Shown: one piece after another, positions 1 to 11,395 of the stretch
Layout of the letters: every line of letters begins with the position of its first letter
How positions within the stretch are numbered: the first letter of the stretch is position 1
Source of the DNA: Kalaharituber pfeilii
Lineage: Eukaryota > Ascomycota > Pezizomycetes > Pezizales > Pezizaceae
Assembly: GCA_015179045.1 (NCBI GenBank)
Contig: WHUZ01000005.1
Span: 310,001 to 374,000 of the forward strand
Direction: 5' to 3'
DNA length: 64,000 bases
Made by a program: the position numbers and the translations under genes
Notes under the pieces: generated by a model
What the model saw: the letters and a program-made list of their open reading frames with translations, nothing else
The model's database searches: none
What the model was told of the DNA's origin: nothing

Positions 1-1900
1 AAAGGATTTTTTCGCACCCGTCCCTTTTTATCATAGTAATTCTCCGATAGCGAAGTATTGTAGACATGGTATGCTAGTGCAGGACCATCTATGTAGACAT
101 TCTTGCTGACTGCCAATTCAGGGCTGTCGCGGTCAGTGGATGGTGGAGGAAAGATGAATGGCTGGGCATATGGCCGGAGGAGAGTGTAGAGGTTGGGAAT
201 GCCCATAGAGCGAGTCCTGTTAACCTTAAATATAATTAAGGTGTCATGTCCATTTGTACGGTGAGCATAACGTGAGGTTAGTTAATTACCTGCAAAGTCT
301 TGGCTGCTACCTAGTCCTGGTTGCTTGGTGTGTTGAAGGTTATGCAACGAGCATCACGGGACAAATCATGTGAGTGTGAAGGAGCCACGTGAATGTGGAT
401 AGCATCACACTGATTCTCATAATTTTTTTTCGAGTGCCTAAAGATTCTTTTCTTTATGAGGTCCCAGATTTTTTCAATATGATAAGAATAAAATCTGGAG
501 AGTTTGGAGCAAAGCTTAATTGGATATTAGCTGTAGAAGACATTGACTTGGAGACCCAGATGCCTTATAAGATTCCAAAGCAAAACTCGTATTGCAGCTC
601 CTGCAATCGCATACTGTACAACATTACAGCACGTAGTGTTAGGTACATCTAGTATAATAGAAATAATCTTTTAGGATACATCAATGTACTGCAAGCTAAA
701 TATTGCAGCTCTTTTGGGTGTGATCTCCAGACCTACATATATTTAGTAACTGCATAGCTACTTTATTATTTTACTAACCTCCCATTTTACGCAACTAACA
801 AGCATTCACTACCGTAACAGAGGAAGACAGCGAAAGACTCATGTGGATATTTTCAGAAGGTGATGACTGCGGGAACGAAGTGAGGGGGTTACAATGTGTA
901 GATTATACTAGTACAATATTCGCTGGTTCGCGGGGACTAAGGAAATGACTGGAAGTACATGGAAGGCCAAGGAAATGACTGGAAGCAGGTAGAAGCATCA
1001 GGAATATCCGGGGATGAGCTCAATGATACCTGTCGCTGGTGGATTCCGGGGTCTTCCAGCAGGTTCTAGGGCTTTCCGGTGGGTTCTAGGGATCCGGGTT
1101 CCTCTAGCAGATTCTGGCAGGTTCTCGGGTTCGGGTTGTTAAGTGATGACCGGAATGCTGGCGGCCATATTGCTTAAGCAAGTTCACAGGTATAGGGATA
1201 TATACCAGAGTGCTAGAAGGAGTATAGCGAGTTGCAAGGGGGTCAGGGTCAGCTGCATGTATATGAGTACTGGCATATAGTATGTTGATTGCCAGTATAG
1301 GACCGGAGCTGGGGGGTCTTGGGCGAGGGGTCCGGGTTGGGTCATTATAAGTACCTAACTCAATGCATTTGAATACCTACTCAATATGCCTATTAGTAGG
1401 TGTTAGATTTCTTAACCTCAAGTACTTACCTTGATTGTACATTATAGACAACAGTGATGATATTACCAAATGCATTTCTTTAGGTGATAGAAAAGAGAAT
1501 CTAGAAGCAAAAAAGACTTTCCACTGCTTCTGATCATAGCTATTTCTTCAGTATTATACAGCTATGTCTACTTGCCAATCTTTCATCTTTAGAGACAGAT
1601 CTTAGAAGAGTGACTTTCTTTTAATAGATTCTGCAAGTTTATATTATAAGGTGCTCTCTTGGTCATATGGCAGAATCTTACCTGCTCAAAGCTCTATACT
1701 CCTCCAGTATCAGTATTATAAAATCTACAAGCTTATAGACATCCTCTAACTACTCTAAATTAGTCCTATATTTTCCTGGTCACTTTCTACTTCTTCGGTT
1801 ATATTCTGCACTTATCCTTATGTATATTCAGTGGCCAGTACTCCCTGTTGGGTAAAGTTTTTGTTTGCAGTAAACACCTACCGGACGTGTCGGGTGCATA
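1..1900. other. intergenic, decayed sequence without a gene
   Basis: I see no convincing coding sequence. The stretch is AT-rich. It has a short G-rich patch at about 930-1130 in which phrases such as AAGGAAATGACTGGAAG and CAGGTTCT recur two or three times as imperfect local duplications. Confidence 0.5.
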
Positions 1901-2324
1901 CAAAATTAGCACCTGACAGTGTCGCCCGACAACCGAAGAGGTCGCCCGACAAGTAAAAGAGTCACCCGACAAGCAAAAGAGTCACCCGACAACCAAAGAG
2001 AGTCGCCCGACAACAAAAGAGGGTCGCCCGACAAGCAAATAGAGTCGCCCGAAAAGCAAAGAGAGTCGCCCGACAACTGAAGAGGGTCAGGCGAAGTTTT
2101 TGTTTGCAGTAAACACCTACCGGACGTGTCGGGTGCATACAAAATTAGCACCCGACAGTGTCGCCCGACAACCGAAGAGGTCGCCCGACAAGCAAAAGAG
2201 TCGCCCGACAACCAAAGAGAGTCGCCCGACAACAAAAAACTGCCACCCAACAGCCAAATAGAGTCGCCCCACAACCAAATAGAGTTGCCCGACAAGTAAG
2301 ATGGGTCGCCCGACAAGCAAAAAG

Positions 2325-2415
2325 CTCGCCATAGCCTAGTCGTGCCAACCAGACTAGCCATAGCCCAAAGGGCGGCATGCGAGTACTGATATTAAAAAAA
2401 AAAAAAAAAAAAAAA
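2325..2415 (+). mobile_element. 5'-truncated LINE 3' end with poly(A), 12-bp target duplication
   Basis: The body is the recurring LINE tail (CTCGCCATAGCC ... GGGCGGCATGCGAGTACTGATATT) followed by about 22 A. It is flanked by ACAAGCAAAAAG at 2313-2324 and 2416-2427. The tail is itself interrupted by a 20-bp nano-insertion at 2337-2356, which duplicated GCCATAGCC. Confidence 0.9.
2337..2356 (+). mobile_element. 20-bp nano-insertion with 9-bp target duplication (type TAGTCGTGCC)
   Basis: TAGTCGTGCCAACCAGACTA is inserted in the LINE tail between two copies of GCCATAGCC (2328-2336, 2357-2365). All other copies of this LINE tail in the window read straight through the site. The ends TAGTC and GACTA are inverted repeats. 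The identical 20-mer recurs at 16828-16847. Confidence 0.88.
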
Positions 2416-2548
2416 ACAAGCAAAAAGAGTCGCCCGACAAGTAAAAAAGGTCGCCCGACAGCCAAAGAGAGTCGCCTGACAACCAAAAACTGCCACCCGA
2501 CAAGCAGAAAGTGTTGCCTGACAAGCAAGAAGGGTTGCAACTGCGTCG

Positions 2549-2591
2549 CCCGACGCTTGGCATTGCGGGCGACTGCCAAGCACGTCGGGTA
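2549..2591. repeat. hairpin closing the minisatellite
   Basis: CCGACGCTTGGCA pairs with TGCCAAGCACGTCGG across a loop containing GCGGGCGAC, giving a stem of about 13 bp with one bulge. It adjoins the palindromic array and may be its seed or a boundary. Confidence 0.6.
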
Positions 2592-2611
2592 AAATAAAGC
2601 CCCCTTTTCGG

Positions 2612-2960
2612 GTGAGTTACGTTCCAGACTACGGCCAAGCCATGGCGGAGGCCGAAAATAATAGTCTGGGCACGAGAACACACAATGGCTATATGAGCTA
2701 CATAGAGAATAAGCGAGCATCACTAGTCAAGTGTCTTTTTGGCCTGGCGGACGGTAATCTCTGCGTTTACCGCCTCCCTTATCATACAGAGTAGAGAAGC
2801 TGGAGATTAGCCCATGTATAATTGCATTCCTGTGCTTAGTAATGCCAAGATTGCACGAACCGCGCGCTAGCGCGATTAATGGCGCTTGAGTTCTGCCAAA
2901 GACCGAACTAGCGCGCGTTTGTTTTCTGTGAGTTAATTCGGTCGCTGTTTTGCCAAGATC
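2612..2960 (-). mobile_element. degraded LTR fragment with a MITE end inside
   Basis: Read on the minus strand, about 2700-2790 (GGTAAACGCAGAG ... CCGCCAGGCCAAAAAGAC ... CTTGACTAGTGAT) matches the solo LTR at 35911-36041 and a third copy near 38350-38430. Positions about 2650-2680 carry the right end of the MITE family ending TCTGGGCACGAGAACA, with the GGCCGAAAATAATA subterminal block shared with 38462-38546. Confidence 0.6.
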
Positions 2961-3047
2961 CACTAATGCAAGTGTATGCGTGTCTCACCAGCCCAAGGGA
3001 TAGCAAGAAAAGCCCGAATGTGGATCTCTCGGAGGTTTCCGCTGGGC

Positions 3048-3069
3048 CTAGGGGCTTGGTATGAGACTA
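3048..3069 (-). mobile_element. 22-bp nano-insertion with 9-bp target duplication
   Basis: The insert starts CTAGGGGCTTGG and ends TATGAGACTA. It lies between two exact copies of CCGCTGGGC (3039-3047, 3070-3078). The reverse complement of this insert recurs at 37722-37742 with a different duplication. Confidence 0.85.
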
Positions 3070-3645
3070 CCGCTGGGCTACACTTTCTCCAGCCACAATT
3101 GCCAACGAACAAGTTTACTGCCAGCTTCTTCAACTTATTTTATACTCCAAAATCTTGGAATCTCTGACACGTACAAATACGATACTAACTCCTCAATTTT
3201 CTAGATTTCATCGATTTTCTAAAGAGATTTAAGTACTGACAAAGGTTACTACTTGATTGCGGAATACCCTAGCGCCGCGCGGGGCGTTGGTTTCTACTTA
3301 TTTACTCCTCACAGGAACTGTACCATGGTCACAGTCTCGACTATGATAAGTTAACAGAAATAATCAATCCGAGCAGACCCCTGGCACGAGACTGCAGGAT
3401 CTCCCCCCTTGTGTGCACTCAGTTCCCTTCGAGAAAATTCACTAATAATTCAATAAACAAGCAAAAAAGAGATTACAGAAAATAGTAAAATCATTATCAG
3501 AGAGTTCAAATTGCTTTTTCAAAATTAAAAATTGGACCATTTCTGGCTGAGTTACAGTGGTTTCTAAAGTGGGGGGCGGGGGAGTCGTTCGGTAGGGGAT
3601 AGCATCTTGGTTCAAACGGCTGCCTCAAGTACTTTATCTGCATGC

Positions 3646-4145
3646 AGTGGCCCGTCGTAAGTCTTGGGAATTAGGCAATATTGGGGTAAGTGAATCATGC
3701 AGTTTTTTTCCTGTAGAGCCGCGATATGTCTCCGATATTAGATCCTCACCATAGGTCCGATAATCACCATTACAGTACCTCACATACCGGTACCGCACTT
3801 ATTCCTTTCTCCAATGTGCCCTCGCTATCACGACACATACTGCGCCTGACCAACGACACATGTAGTATGAAGCTCGAAACACAGCCACCGTTTGTCGCGG
3901 GCTTCCATTGGCCATGGCGGCCGCCGAGACCATTCCCCGGCCGCCGGGCTTCAACAATTCCGCCAAGGCGTTACTTGAGGTAAGTATCTACGTCTCTAAA
4001 GCACGTAGCCCGTGTGTAGCGTGCGCCCCCCAATGATCAGGCACGAAATGTGTGTCCACAGTGACCCGTTAAAAGTCTTGGCTTGCATGATACACTTACC
4101 TACCCCGATATTGCCTAATCCCCAAGACTTTTTACGGGGCCACTT
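3646..4145. mobile_element. about 500-bp TIR element (MITE) with roughly 58-bp inverted ends
   Basis: The left end AGTGGCCCGTCGTAAGTCTT ... GGCAATATTGGGG ... GAATCATGCA is matched in inverse at about 4088-4145. The inner part is not obviously coding: the frame at 3726-3983 shows no family motif. This is probably a non-autonomous DNA transposon. The TSD is not clear. Confidence 0.7.
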
Positions 4146-4665
4146 ATGTGGGTCCCTGCCTGACCGCCCCCAATCCGACCCTGATTAACTAGTGCTGCAT
4201 CTTGTGTGTTAGCTCCCACAGGTTGAGTCTGGGCATGAGCCATATACTCGGTCAACAAGCCGGTCATACATAAGCCTCAACCCCACTAAGGAATATCAAC
4301 CAACCAGACTAGTGGCCGCTCGCCTGCTTCTTATTCCTAATCTGGTTGTCTTATTTCAACTCCAGTAATTGACCGACGATGCAGTAATTTAAACCTTCAC
4401 CTCCCCTATCTCTTGGACGCCGATTTCTCTGGGTGAGATAGTCTCCGTGTTTCTATAAAGTTGCTCTACCAATTTTGACGCTGTCGTCGAGGACAGGGGC
4501 GCGGGACAACAGCGCTTGCGAGATTCTGTGGGGTTGAATAGGGATCAGCATAACCTCAGGTATGCTACCGTATTGATGTTATTCCTGAGGCTGGTGCAGT
4601 CAAGAACACTCAACGGGGCATCGGTACAAATTATGATCCTCAGAGATGGGAAGTGGAAAGAACCC

Positions 4666-4679
4666 TGGTTACGAGACTA
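4666..4679 (-). mobile_element. 14-bp nano-insertion with 9-10-bp target duplication
   Basis: TGGTTACGAGACTA sits between two copies of GAAAGAACCC (4656-4665, 4680-4689). Its reverse complement begins TAGTCTCGTAAC, the terminal repeat of the 62-bp MITE at 38107-38168. Confidence 0.82.
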
Positions 4680-4904
4680 GAAAGAACCCGATAACCTGTT
4701 AGATGCTATGTACTTGATATACTCTATATTAAATGCAAGGTAAACTGGAATTAAACCAACAGATTAACAAAAAAATAAAACTAAATATAAAAATAAATAT
4801 AAAGTAAATATATGTACAGGAGCAAATTTGTGCAAGCATATTCGCGCATCCCTTGGTACCCCGCTCGCTTGATAGCTATTGAGAATCATTTAGATGAAAG
4901 AAAC

Positions 4905-5830
4905 CTAGTGCTCGGATGTCCTTGTAGCAGCGAATTCAATCAAGTTCTGCCTTCCCGGAATGTTTTGTGCAACACGAGAATTGAACTTCATGACTCTCTT
5001 CCATGCCTGGAATTGTGCAATGCTCATCGGTAGGCTGTCTTGCACTACATACCATGTAACCGCTTCGTCGCAGGGTGGTGTAGTGAGAGAACCGGAATAT
5101 GTGTATATTGAAGATTTTTGAACTACACTCATGATTGATCTTGAGGGATATTTCTTAGCTCAAATGCCAAGTGGCACCATAATTTATCGTTCCACAATAG
5201 TCTCACCTAAAGTTAATATGATCAATAGTCTTGCTAGATCCATTTTCCTTGAGGGAATCTAGAGTATAAGTGGTAGAAAGAAGAAGATCGTCACCCCAGC
5301 CATATTTCAAGTCGAAGAATACCCCGACGACCGCCAGCTTCCCATCTGCAAGAAGTAGTTAGAATGATGAGCCAGGAGATGTGAATCTTATGGTACTTAC
5401 CAGCATCCTGATGGACAAAGTGAACCTCAAGTGGATAGAATTCCTCCAAAAATCGATGCTCGCTAGGTGTATGGAAATGAAATTGCACCAGTTCGTAAGG
5501 TTTACCCTCTAGAATTGCATCGTAGGTCCCATTAGCCCCGGCATCCTTGGGAGTGAAAAGAATTGTATGCCCGTTGTTTTCCACATGGACGTCCTGGCTG
5601 TATTCGGGATATTTGAGCACTAAGGGTTTCGCCAGCTTCACCCCTTCAGCTGGTGATACGTTGATTGGTGATTGATTCTTTCCGGTAGCGCAGAGGGTGC
5701 TGTTTGGCAAATAATGCCAACCTAGAGGTCCAAGTTCACCGGTATATCCGTAGGTCGCATCTGCTCGGGGATAGATGCATGCGGAAGCGAGTGTGGACAA
5801 GATTGTCACAAGGAAAATGGAGGCTTGCAT
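4905..5830 (-). CDS. secreted alpha-class carbonic anhydrase
   Basis: Three exons, 5830-5401, 5345-5207 and 5139-4905, with introns of 55 and 67 nt (GTAAGT..CAG and GTGAGA..AAG), give 267 aa. The enzyme interconverts CO2 and bicarbonate and, with the signal peptide MQASIFLVTILSTLASAC, should act outside the cell. The three zinc histidines are present as FHFH (H118, H120) in QFHFHTPSEH and as EVHFVHQD (H137). The proton-shuttle position NNGH (H88) and the substrate-site loop SLTTPPC are also intact, as is the early QSPIN motif. Length and domain order fit fungal alpha-CAs. The start was chosen because it gives the signal peptide at once and no earlier in-frame ATG lies nearby. Neighbours are repeats only, so context adds nothing about its role. 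Confidence 0.95.
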
Positions 5831-6537
5831 TTTGAGAAGTTGAGATGACAGTGAATGTATGAAGTTGGTATAATTAGGAGCCTGTTTATCTGGAAGGAAT
5901 GTAGATGTTTGAGAACAATATTGTAGGTTTGCTGGCAGAAGGAGTGGAAGAATTTAAATATTCCATCCCTATCTTCCAGGAGCTGGCGCTCGGCTAAGTT
6001 CACCGTCTACTAGGTTCCTTTCGAGACCATATCGACTTGCAGGGGTTCAGGATGGGACCTTGGTAGGAAGCAATGCACCACCTGAGTATGAACTGCGGGA
6101 CAACATCGCATCTACGTCTCTAGCACCACATTGGTCTGTTTGATCCCCCTCCACGAACAAGTGGCTTATTCCCGTAGATCAAGATATCATCGCGATCCAT
6201 GAGATCTTGCCGACAGCCGTTGGCGTAGAATGGGAAAGAAACTGTCAAAAGGCGAAATGCAAGCAAAGGCAAGCGCAGCTCTTCGAATTCATTGAATGTT
6301 CTCTCAAGATATGAAATCACCAGCGCCTCTCTGTAATTGAATGTTTTGCTACTTTACTTACTTTATCTTTCGCAATTTCTTTGTTTACTAGTATTTCTGT
6401 CTAAGACATACTTGTTGCTTGTATAGTAGTCGGATTACGGGACTAGTCGGAGCAACAATTTGAATTCCCGACTAGTGGCTATGTAGATGCAGAAGTGACG
6501 ACAGAAAAGGATCCATGAAGAATTGGTTCAACAGTAC
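5831..6537. other. upstream region of the carbonic anhydrase
   Basis: This should hold the CA promoter. I see no clear TATA box or gene here. Confidence 0.4.
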
Positions 6538-6903
6538 CTAATCTCGTGACCAGTACAGCCGCCCAAGGCCTGGAGACACAGAATCGGGAAGAAGGAAAGT
6601 CCAGAGTGTAGATGGTGTGGGGAAGAGACGGCGGAGCACATCTGGAGCGCATGCAGAGTCTGGAGGCAGAAGTGGCCAGGAGGGGCGGAGGCGGTGAGTG
6701 CCCCCCCGAAGGCGAAGGAGGATGGGAGGGACCCCCTGAGGGAGATGTTGAGGTGGGCGGCGGGCGCACTTGCTTGAGGTTATCCTACTGTTCATTTGGG
6801 GCACTTGCTTGGTGTTACGTCCTATCCTATTTCATTATATCATTATTTGTTTACCCTTATCCCCTATGTCGCCATAGCCTACAAGGCGGCATGCGATTAT
6901 TGA

Positions 6904-6933
<30 letters not shown>
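6538..6933 (+). mobile_element. LINE (Tad/I-like) 3' end with poly(A), 5'-truncated
   Basis: Plus-strand frames encode the C-terminal zinc-finger-like tail (ECRWCGEETAEHIWSACRVW, pattern C-x2-C-x4-H-x4-C, then WPGG). The 3' UTR follows, with TCGCCATAGCC ... GGCGGCATGCGATTATTGAT, then about 23 A. The same tail occurs at 9250-9957 and, inverted, at 7637-8385. Frames are broken, so it is inactive. Confidence 0.8.
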
Positions 6934-6935
<2 letters not shown>

Positions 6936-7636
6936 GAAGGACAGCTGCCAAGTTACTCAGCTCCTGAGAAGGAAAAAACGCTCTGGCATGAGACTAAAGA
7001 GCTCGTCCATTCCAATCATGAATTATTAACGTTGACCGAAGCGAGTTTTTTCAGGTTTAGCTTAGTCTCGTAACCAGGCTTTAACTGGGCGTTGCTCTCG
7101 TTCCGAGGCTAGCTTGTAATATATTCACTGTCCCTGTCCCCGCCTCAGGCAGCGCTGTAAACCGGGTAACATTATGATAGCGAGGAAAGAAATACCAGAC
7201 TCAGACCAAATTCATAGGGCTTAGATGAGCATCGCTTATTTATACCTTCGATAAACACACGATTATCAATTTAGAAACTTTCTGAAGTATAACAGATTGA
7301 AACGTACGTATACTAGTAAATGAAAACACTAAAGAATCCCTATATCATATATTTCTCGCTGCGGAAGCATATTTGTTTTTTAGGCTTGCTGTGAAATGCA
7401 ACCTTGGTAATCTGAGCGAGATTGCTGAAATCACCAATTATTCTAGCAGACCTCAGCTCTGTGGCAGTTGCCGTAGCAGTTTACAGTGTCCTCCTGCCTT
7501 AGGCTACGTTAACATCTATGGTAGACAGTTGAAGAGCAATGGGTGGGTTCTTTCGTCATTAGGCAAGCGCGGTTTTTAATTACCCCTATGCCCAAAGGTG
7601 CTACGAGCATAAACTCCGTAGAATTTACTATTCTAA

Positions 7637-7696
7637 TCATTACTCGTTTGCCGCCCTACGGGCTATGACGAGAACAAATACATAAGAAATAAAAGG

Positions 7697-7730
<34 letters not shown>

Positions 7731-8385
7731 ACTATTAACAATAAAGAAAATAAAAACCAATTCAGACCATTGTCCCGAAGTCCCTGGCCCTGTCATCTCT
7801 CCATCCACCTCAGCAGATCAGCCAGTGGGTCCCCCTCGCCCTCCTTGGCCACCAGGAGCGTCTTCATCGCTTCAAACCCTCCTGACCAGCTTCTTCACAC
7901 CTCGCACCTGTTCCAAATGTGTCCCTGCTTCCTCTTCCATCCCACACCACCTGCGTTCCAGGCTGTCTGCCTTGCCGACTTTGTGTCTCCAGGCCCTCAA
8001 GCCTTTTCCTCCCATCAGGCCTCCAAAGGTGCGCATGCGCACAAAGCTACCCAATCTCTGTAATGGTGTATAGTTCGAACCAGTCTGTTTCTTTCCTGTG
8101 CTCGTTGTGCATGCTTTGGCAATTGCCCGAAGTGCCGCTTCCGTTACTCATGCCCATAGGGCGGCACGGGAGTAATGATATATATATAAAAAAAATAAAA
8201 TTTACCACCTCATCCTGGTAGGGGAGGAAGGTTCCCAGCCTAGTTTGCCTCTTCGTTTCCCTCAGGGCCTGTGTCCTTTCACCCACGTGACAGCCACATC
8301 TAGAGCCCCTCGGCTCGCCCTTCCTTCCCAGGCCTTTCGGCATATGTATCTGGCTCGTTCCATCAGGGGTCGGGCCTCCCATCGT
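7637..8385 (-). mobile_element. LINE 3' end, inverted copy, with a second LINE tail nested in it
   Basis: Minus strand: an RNase-H-like remnant near 8240-8310 ends in the phrase GTFLPYQ shared with the copy at 9250. The Cys/His tail follows (GLRAWRHKVGKADS, WCG) at about 7872-8010, then the tail motif at 7637-7672. A plus-strand LINE tail with an A-rich end (about 8140-8195) is inserted in opposite orientation. A run of about 40 A lies at about 7699-7727. Confidence 0.7.
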
Positions 8386-9240
8386 AAAACTTACTGATAG
8401 TAATTCCTCACTGCTGCATTCGGCGTCATTGAGAACTCAGGTTACTAGACGTGGTACGTGATACACAAGGTTGCTCAACATGGCGCGCGGGAGGCTTCCT
8501 AGGAGTAAGACCCCTGGGTATGATATCAAGCAAGACCGTTTTGTAAGTACTATAGATTAGCCCCGTGAAATATTAATATAGTGAGAAAACAGTCTAGCAG
8601 AGCAACATAAAGTAGTCTCGCGACAATGTAATACTGGTTTGTGCATGGCTCGCTGCCCAAAAGAGCCGAAATGGCCACCCTATCATGTAGTAAAATTCAT
8701 TTATGTGGCCTAGTCTATCTAGTCAGCTCAAGCAAATACAGCAGAATTGTAGCCGTAAATCTCTGTCTGTTGTGCTAGCTGAGCCTGATGCCAGGTTTGG
8801 CTATGGATTCCTGCTTTCAAGCTGAGAGATCAGGCCGAGGACTTGAAGCCTAATATAAGGCCTCCAGCTAATGTTCATGTTCCAGATCCCACATGTGCAC
8901 AGGCTCACACTAAAATGGCAGGTCGTTAAGAATGTTAACAGATTGTTATTTGTATAACTCTGCAGCTGGATTACGTATATTGCTCAAGTCGAAGAGTTTC
9001 GAGACGATAAGGTGCACCATAGGTACTAATTTATCTTGTCGATAGCAACTCTTACGTATACCTCCCAATATGGTAACTGAAGCTTAGTCAGAAGCTGGAT
9101 CTGTCCGCAGGCTAGTATCTATGCAACGTAGCTTACAATGGCCATAAAACTCTAATCAACGTATTCTCAATGTGGATATTATGATACATTACTTTTTGCA
9201 ATTCAAGTTGACCAGCTGCATGGTTGATGTTAAACATTCA
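8386..9240. other. intergenic, no gene seen
   Basis: AT-rich sequence without motif-bearing frames. No clear repeat was found. Confidence 0.4.
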
Positions 9241-9249
9241 GTTTTGGGA

Positions 9250-9957
9250 AGGGGCGGGCATATGGCAGGGCAGCAGGAGAGAACAGAATATCTGGGCATA
9301 AGGGCCAGTCAACGACGCCGAGCTGATAGCCATAGCCAAAGCTCTCGGAACAGGGGAGCCTGGGAGGGCAGGGTGACCCGCAGAAGCCTGGACGTAGTGA
9401 TAATGTGGGTGAAAGGACACAAAGGCATCAAGGGAAATGAAGAAGCAGACAAGGTGGCGAAGGTAGGAGCCTTCCTGCCCTACCAGCTGGAGACAGTCAC
9501 GGAAGCAGGCATGCCCATGTCAGCAAAGGCATAACGAACATAGGAAAGGAACAGGCTAGGCCTGAGCTACAGGCCACTGCAGAGACTGGGAGGTATGGTG
9601 CAAACACTGGCAGGCCTACTAGGCGGGAAAGGCCTGAGGGCCTGGAGACACAAAGTGGGTCAGGCGGACAGCCCGGGTTGCAGAGGGTGCGGAGAGGAGG
9701 AGGAAACGGTGACGCACTTATGGGATAGGTGCAAGACGTGGAGGAGGAAATGGCCAGGGGGAGAGGAGGCGCTATACAGGGCTCCAGCAGCGGGCGAAGG
9801 GAAGGGGGACCCCGTGATGGACTTGCTGAGGTGGATGGAGAGATAACAGGCCCGCGTTTATTTTACATTATTTATTCTCCTATTTATTTCCTATTTATCC
9901 CCTATGTAACTATTCTCATCATAGCTCACAGGGCGGCACACGAGTAATGATTGTAAA
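9250..9957 (+). mobile_element. LINE 3' end: RNase H plus zinc-finger tail and 3' UTR
   Basis: Frames carry the RNase H end motif WVKGHKGIKGNEEADKVAK (about 9403-9460), then a stop and frame change, then GLRAWRHKVGQ and a C-x2-C-x8-H-x4-C tail (GCRGCGEEEETVTHLWDRC, about 9670-9735). The UTR motif and an A-rich end follow. It is the best-preserved copy of this LINE in the window, but it is truncated at the 5' side and frameshifted. Confidence 0.85.
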
Positions 9958-9988
9958 AAAGAAAAAAATTTCAGATTTGGGAGGTTGT

Positions 9989-9991
<3 letters not shown>

Positions 9992-10026
<35 letters not shown>

Positions 10027-10067
10027 TCATTATTCGCATGCCGCCCTATGGGCTATGGCGAGAGGGG
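9992..10067 (-). mobile_element. LINE-tail retroposon, minus strand, 9-bp target duplication
   Basis: About 34 T followed by GTCATTATTCGCATGCCGCC ... CTATGGCGAG, flanked by GGTTGTCAT at 9983-9991 and 10068-10076. It consists of only the last ~45 bp of the LINE plus poly(A). Confidence 0.88.
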
Positions 10068-10092
10068 GGTTGTCATGGCCTACCCAAGAAGG

Positions 10093-10457
10093 GTGCAGTT
10101 GGGCAATGAAACATGGGTCAGGCACGGATGTGTATTGCAAGGATCTGACGACATGGTAATAAGCCACTGGACGGACCTCTAGGAGCAAAGCCACCGAATG
10201 GACCTCCAGGAGCAGAGCCACTGAACGGACCTTCAGGAGCAGAGCCACCGGATGGACCTCTAGATAAGACGAGGCAGTGACTAAGAGATATCTATAGATA
10301 GAACATCATGATATCATAGCAAGTTAGACAATAGATGGAAGGCATGTAGGATTGGCTATAAGAAGGGCTAGCAAGAGCTGCCCTCTCAAAGGTCAAGCAC
10401 CAAGCGTTGTCCTAAGTACACCCTCATATTTATTACATCATCGTATAAACCGTAACA
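10093..10457 (+). mobile_element. LTR remnant, plus orientation, with internal 28-bp tandem repeats
   Basis: It ends CCGTAACA. Its left part (ATGAAACATGGGTCAGGCAC...) reappears inverted at about 12955-13050. Its right part, from AGATAAGACGAGGCAGTGAC to the end, reappears inverted at about 11289-11610. Positions 10175-10262 hold three copies of a GGACCTCYAGGAGCARAGCC-type unit. This copy preserves the uninterrupted versions of two sites that carry insertions in the inverted copy. Confidence 0.7.
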
Positions 10458-11030
10458 GAGGTGTTCTCATATAATGTTTTGTATAAGAGTATGAATATTG
10501 TGAATAACTACACAACAATAGTAGATAGCACTCTGCAAGTCTTCTGGTACTTTCACATGATGTGAAATTATATGAAATGTCCAAGTACTTCTATGAAATT
10601 TATTGTCAGCGTGGTATGCAAAAGTCCATACTGGTGATAATGGGTGGTAAAAGTACTAAGACCTGATATAAAAATGTGTTGAGTCCTGGGAACAAGGACT
10701 CGTTGAGTCATAGTTCCTTGAAAAGGACAATTATGGGGAAGCAGAAATATGGATTATGAAGAACGGCCATTGATTTAGCTCGCCAGCAAAGCGTATAGAA
10801 ACCTTTGTTGTGGTGGTTGAGATATATGCTCTTCTCGATCGTCAATTTTGGTGTAAAAGGTGCGTGGGAGGTTGCCTTGTGGTGAAATGCAGTATACACT
10901 TCAACCTACCTGACGGAGATAGCTACCGTAGAAACAGGATTCATGATTACACATTATTATTAGGGATGAGCCTTATGACCGAACGAGGGCCGCGCGCCCG
11001 TTTTCGACTTCCACCCGGGTCTCTTATCTC
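10458..11030. other. intergenic, no gene seen
   Basis: No motif-bearing frame and no recognised repeat. Confidence 0.35.
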
Positions 11031-11036
11031 ATATAA

Positions 11037-11200
11037 CTTCTTCCTTTTTTTTTTTTTTTGGTCATGTAACCCACATACAGGCTACCGGGCCCGGATCTCG
11101 TATAACCTTTTTTTTTTGATCACGTGACCCGCGTGCCGCTGTTCGCCATGGTAGGTCTAAACCCTCAAAGCCCGGAGGCAGGCTTCTCGTATAACTTGAA
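11037..11200 (-). mobile_element. two short poly(T)/CACGTGAC retroposons sharing one target word
   Basis: Two units of poly(T) plus GGTCATGTAACCC... and poly(T) plus GATCACGTGACCCGCGTGCC...TTCGCCATGG are bounded by three copies of the word CTCRTATAACYT (about 11027, 11095, 11190). This suggests successive insertions into the same duplicated target. Confidence 0.65.
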
Positions 11201-11310
11201 TACATGCTACAGCTATGACGGTATGACCTAGTACAACTGACTTTAGTTACAGGATGTCCTCGCCCGAAGGAATTATAGAGACGCTAACTGTTACGGTTTC
11301 TACGATGATG

Positions 11311-11354
11311 ATGTTTTTTTTTTGTTTTTTTTGTCACGTGACCCCGCATGCGGC
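11311..11354 (-). mobile_element. poly(T)/CACGTGAC short retroposon, 8-bp target duplication
   Basis: The insert runs from ATGTTTTTTT to CCCCGCATGCGGC between CGATGATG (11303-11310) and CGATGATG (11355-11362). The sister LTR at about 10434-10457 reads ACATCATCGTATAAACCG with no insert. Confidence 0.85.
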
Positions 11355-11395
11355 CGATGATGTAGTGAATAGAGGGTGTAACTTACGACAACACT

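Larger units (their letters stand above)
1918..2545. repeat. minisatellite of about 21-bp units built on a 10-bp palindrome
   Basis: The unit is roughly GTCGCCCGACAACCAAAGAG. It repeats many times with small changes and each copy carries the palindrome GTCGSSCGAC. Two blocks (about 1918-2090 and 2157-2326, resuming at 2427) are separated by a duplicated non-repeat segment beginning GTTTTTGTTTGCAGTAAACA (near 1855 and 2095), so the array grew by segmental duplication as well as by unit slippage. A LINE-end retroposon interrupts it at 2325-2415. All long reading frames here are translations of the repeat and are not genes. Confidence 0.85.

Noticed and set aside
1918..2545. CRISPR-like array
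   Set aside because: Units are contiguous with no unique spacers, and the genome is eukaryotic.
1906..2723. Long minus-strand frames with LSGDSLWLSGDS-type repeats
   Set aside because: They translate the 21-bp minisatellite in several frames at once and carry no start context or domain.
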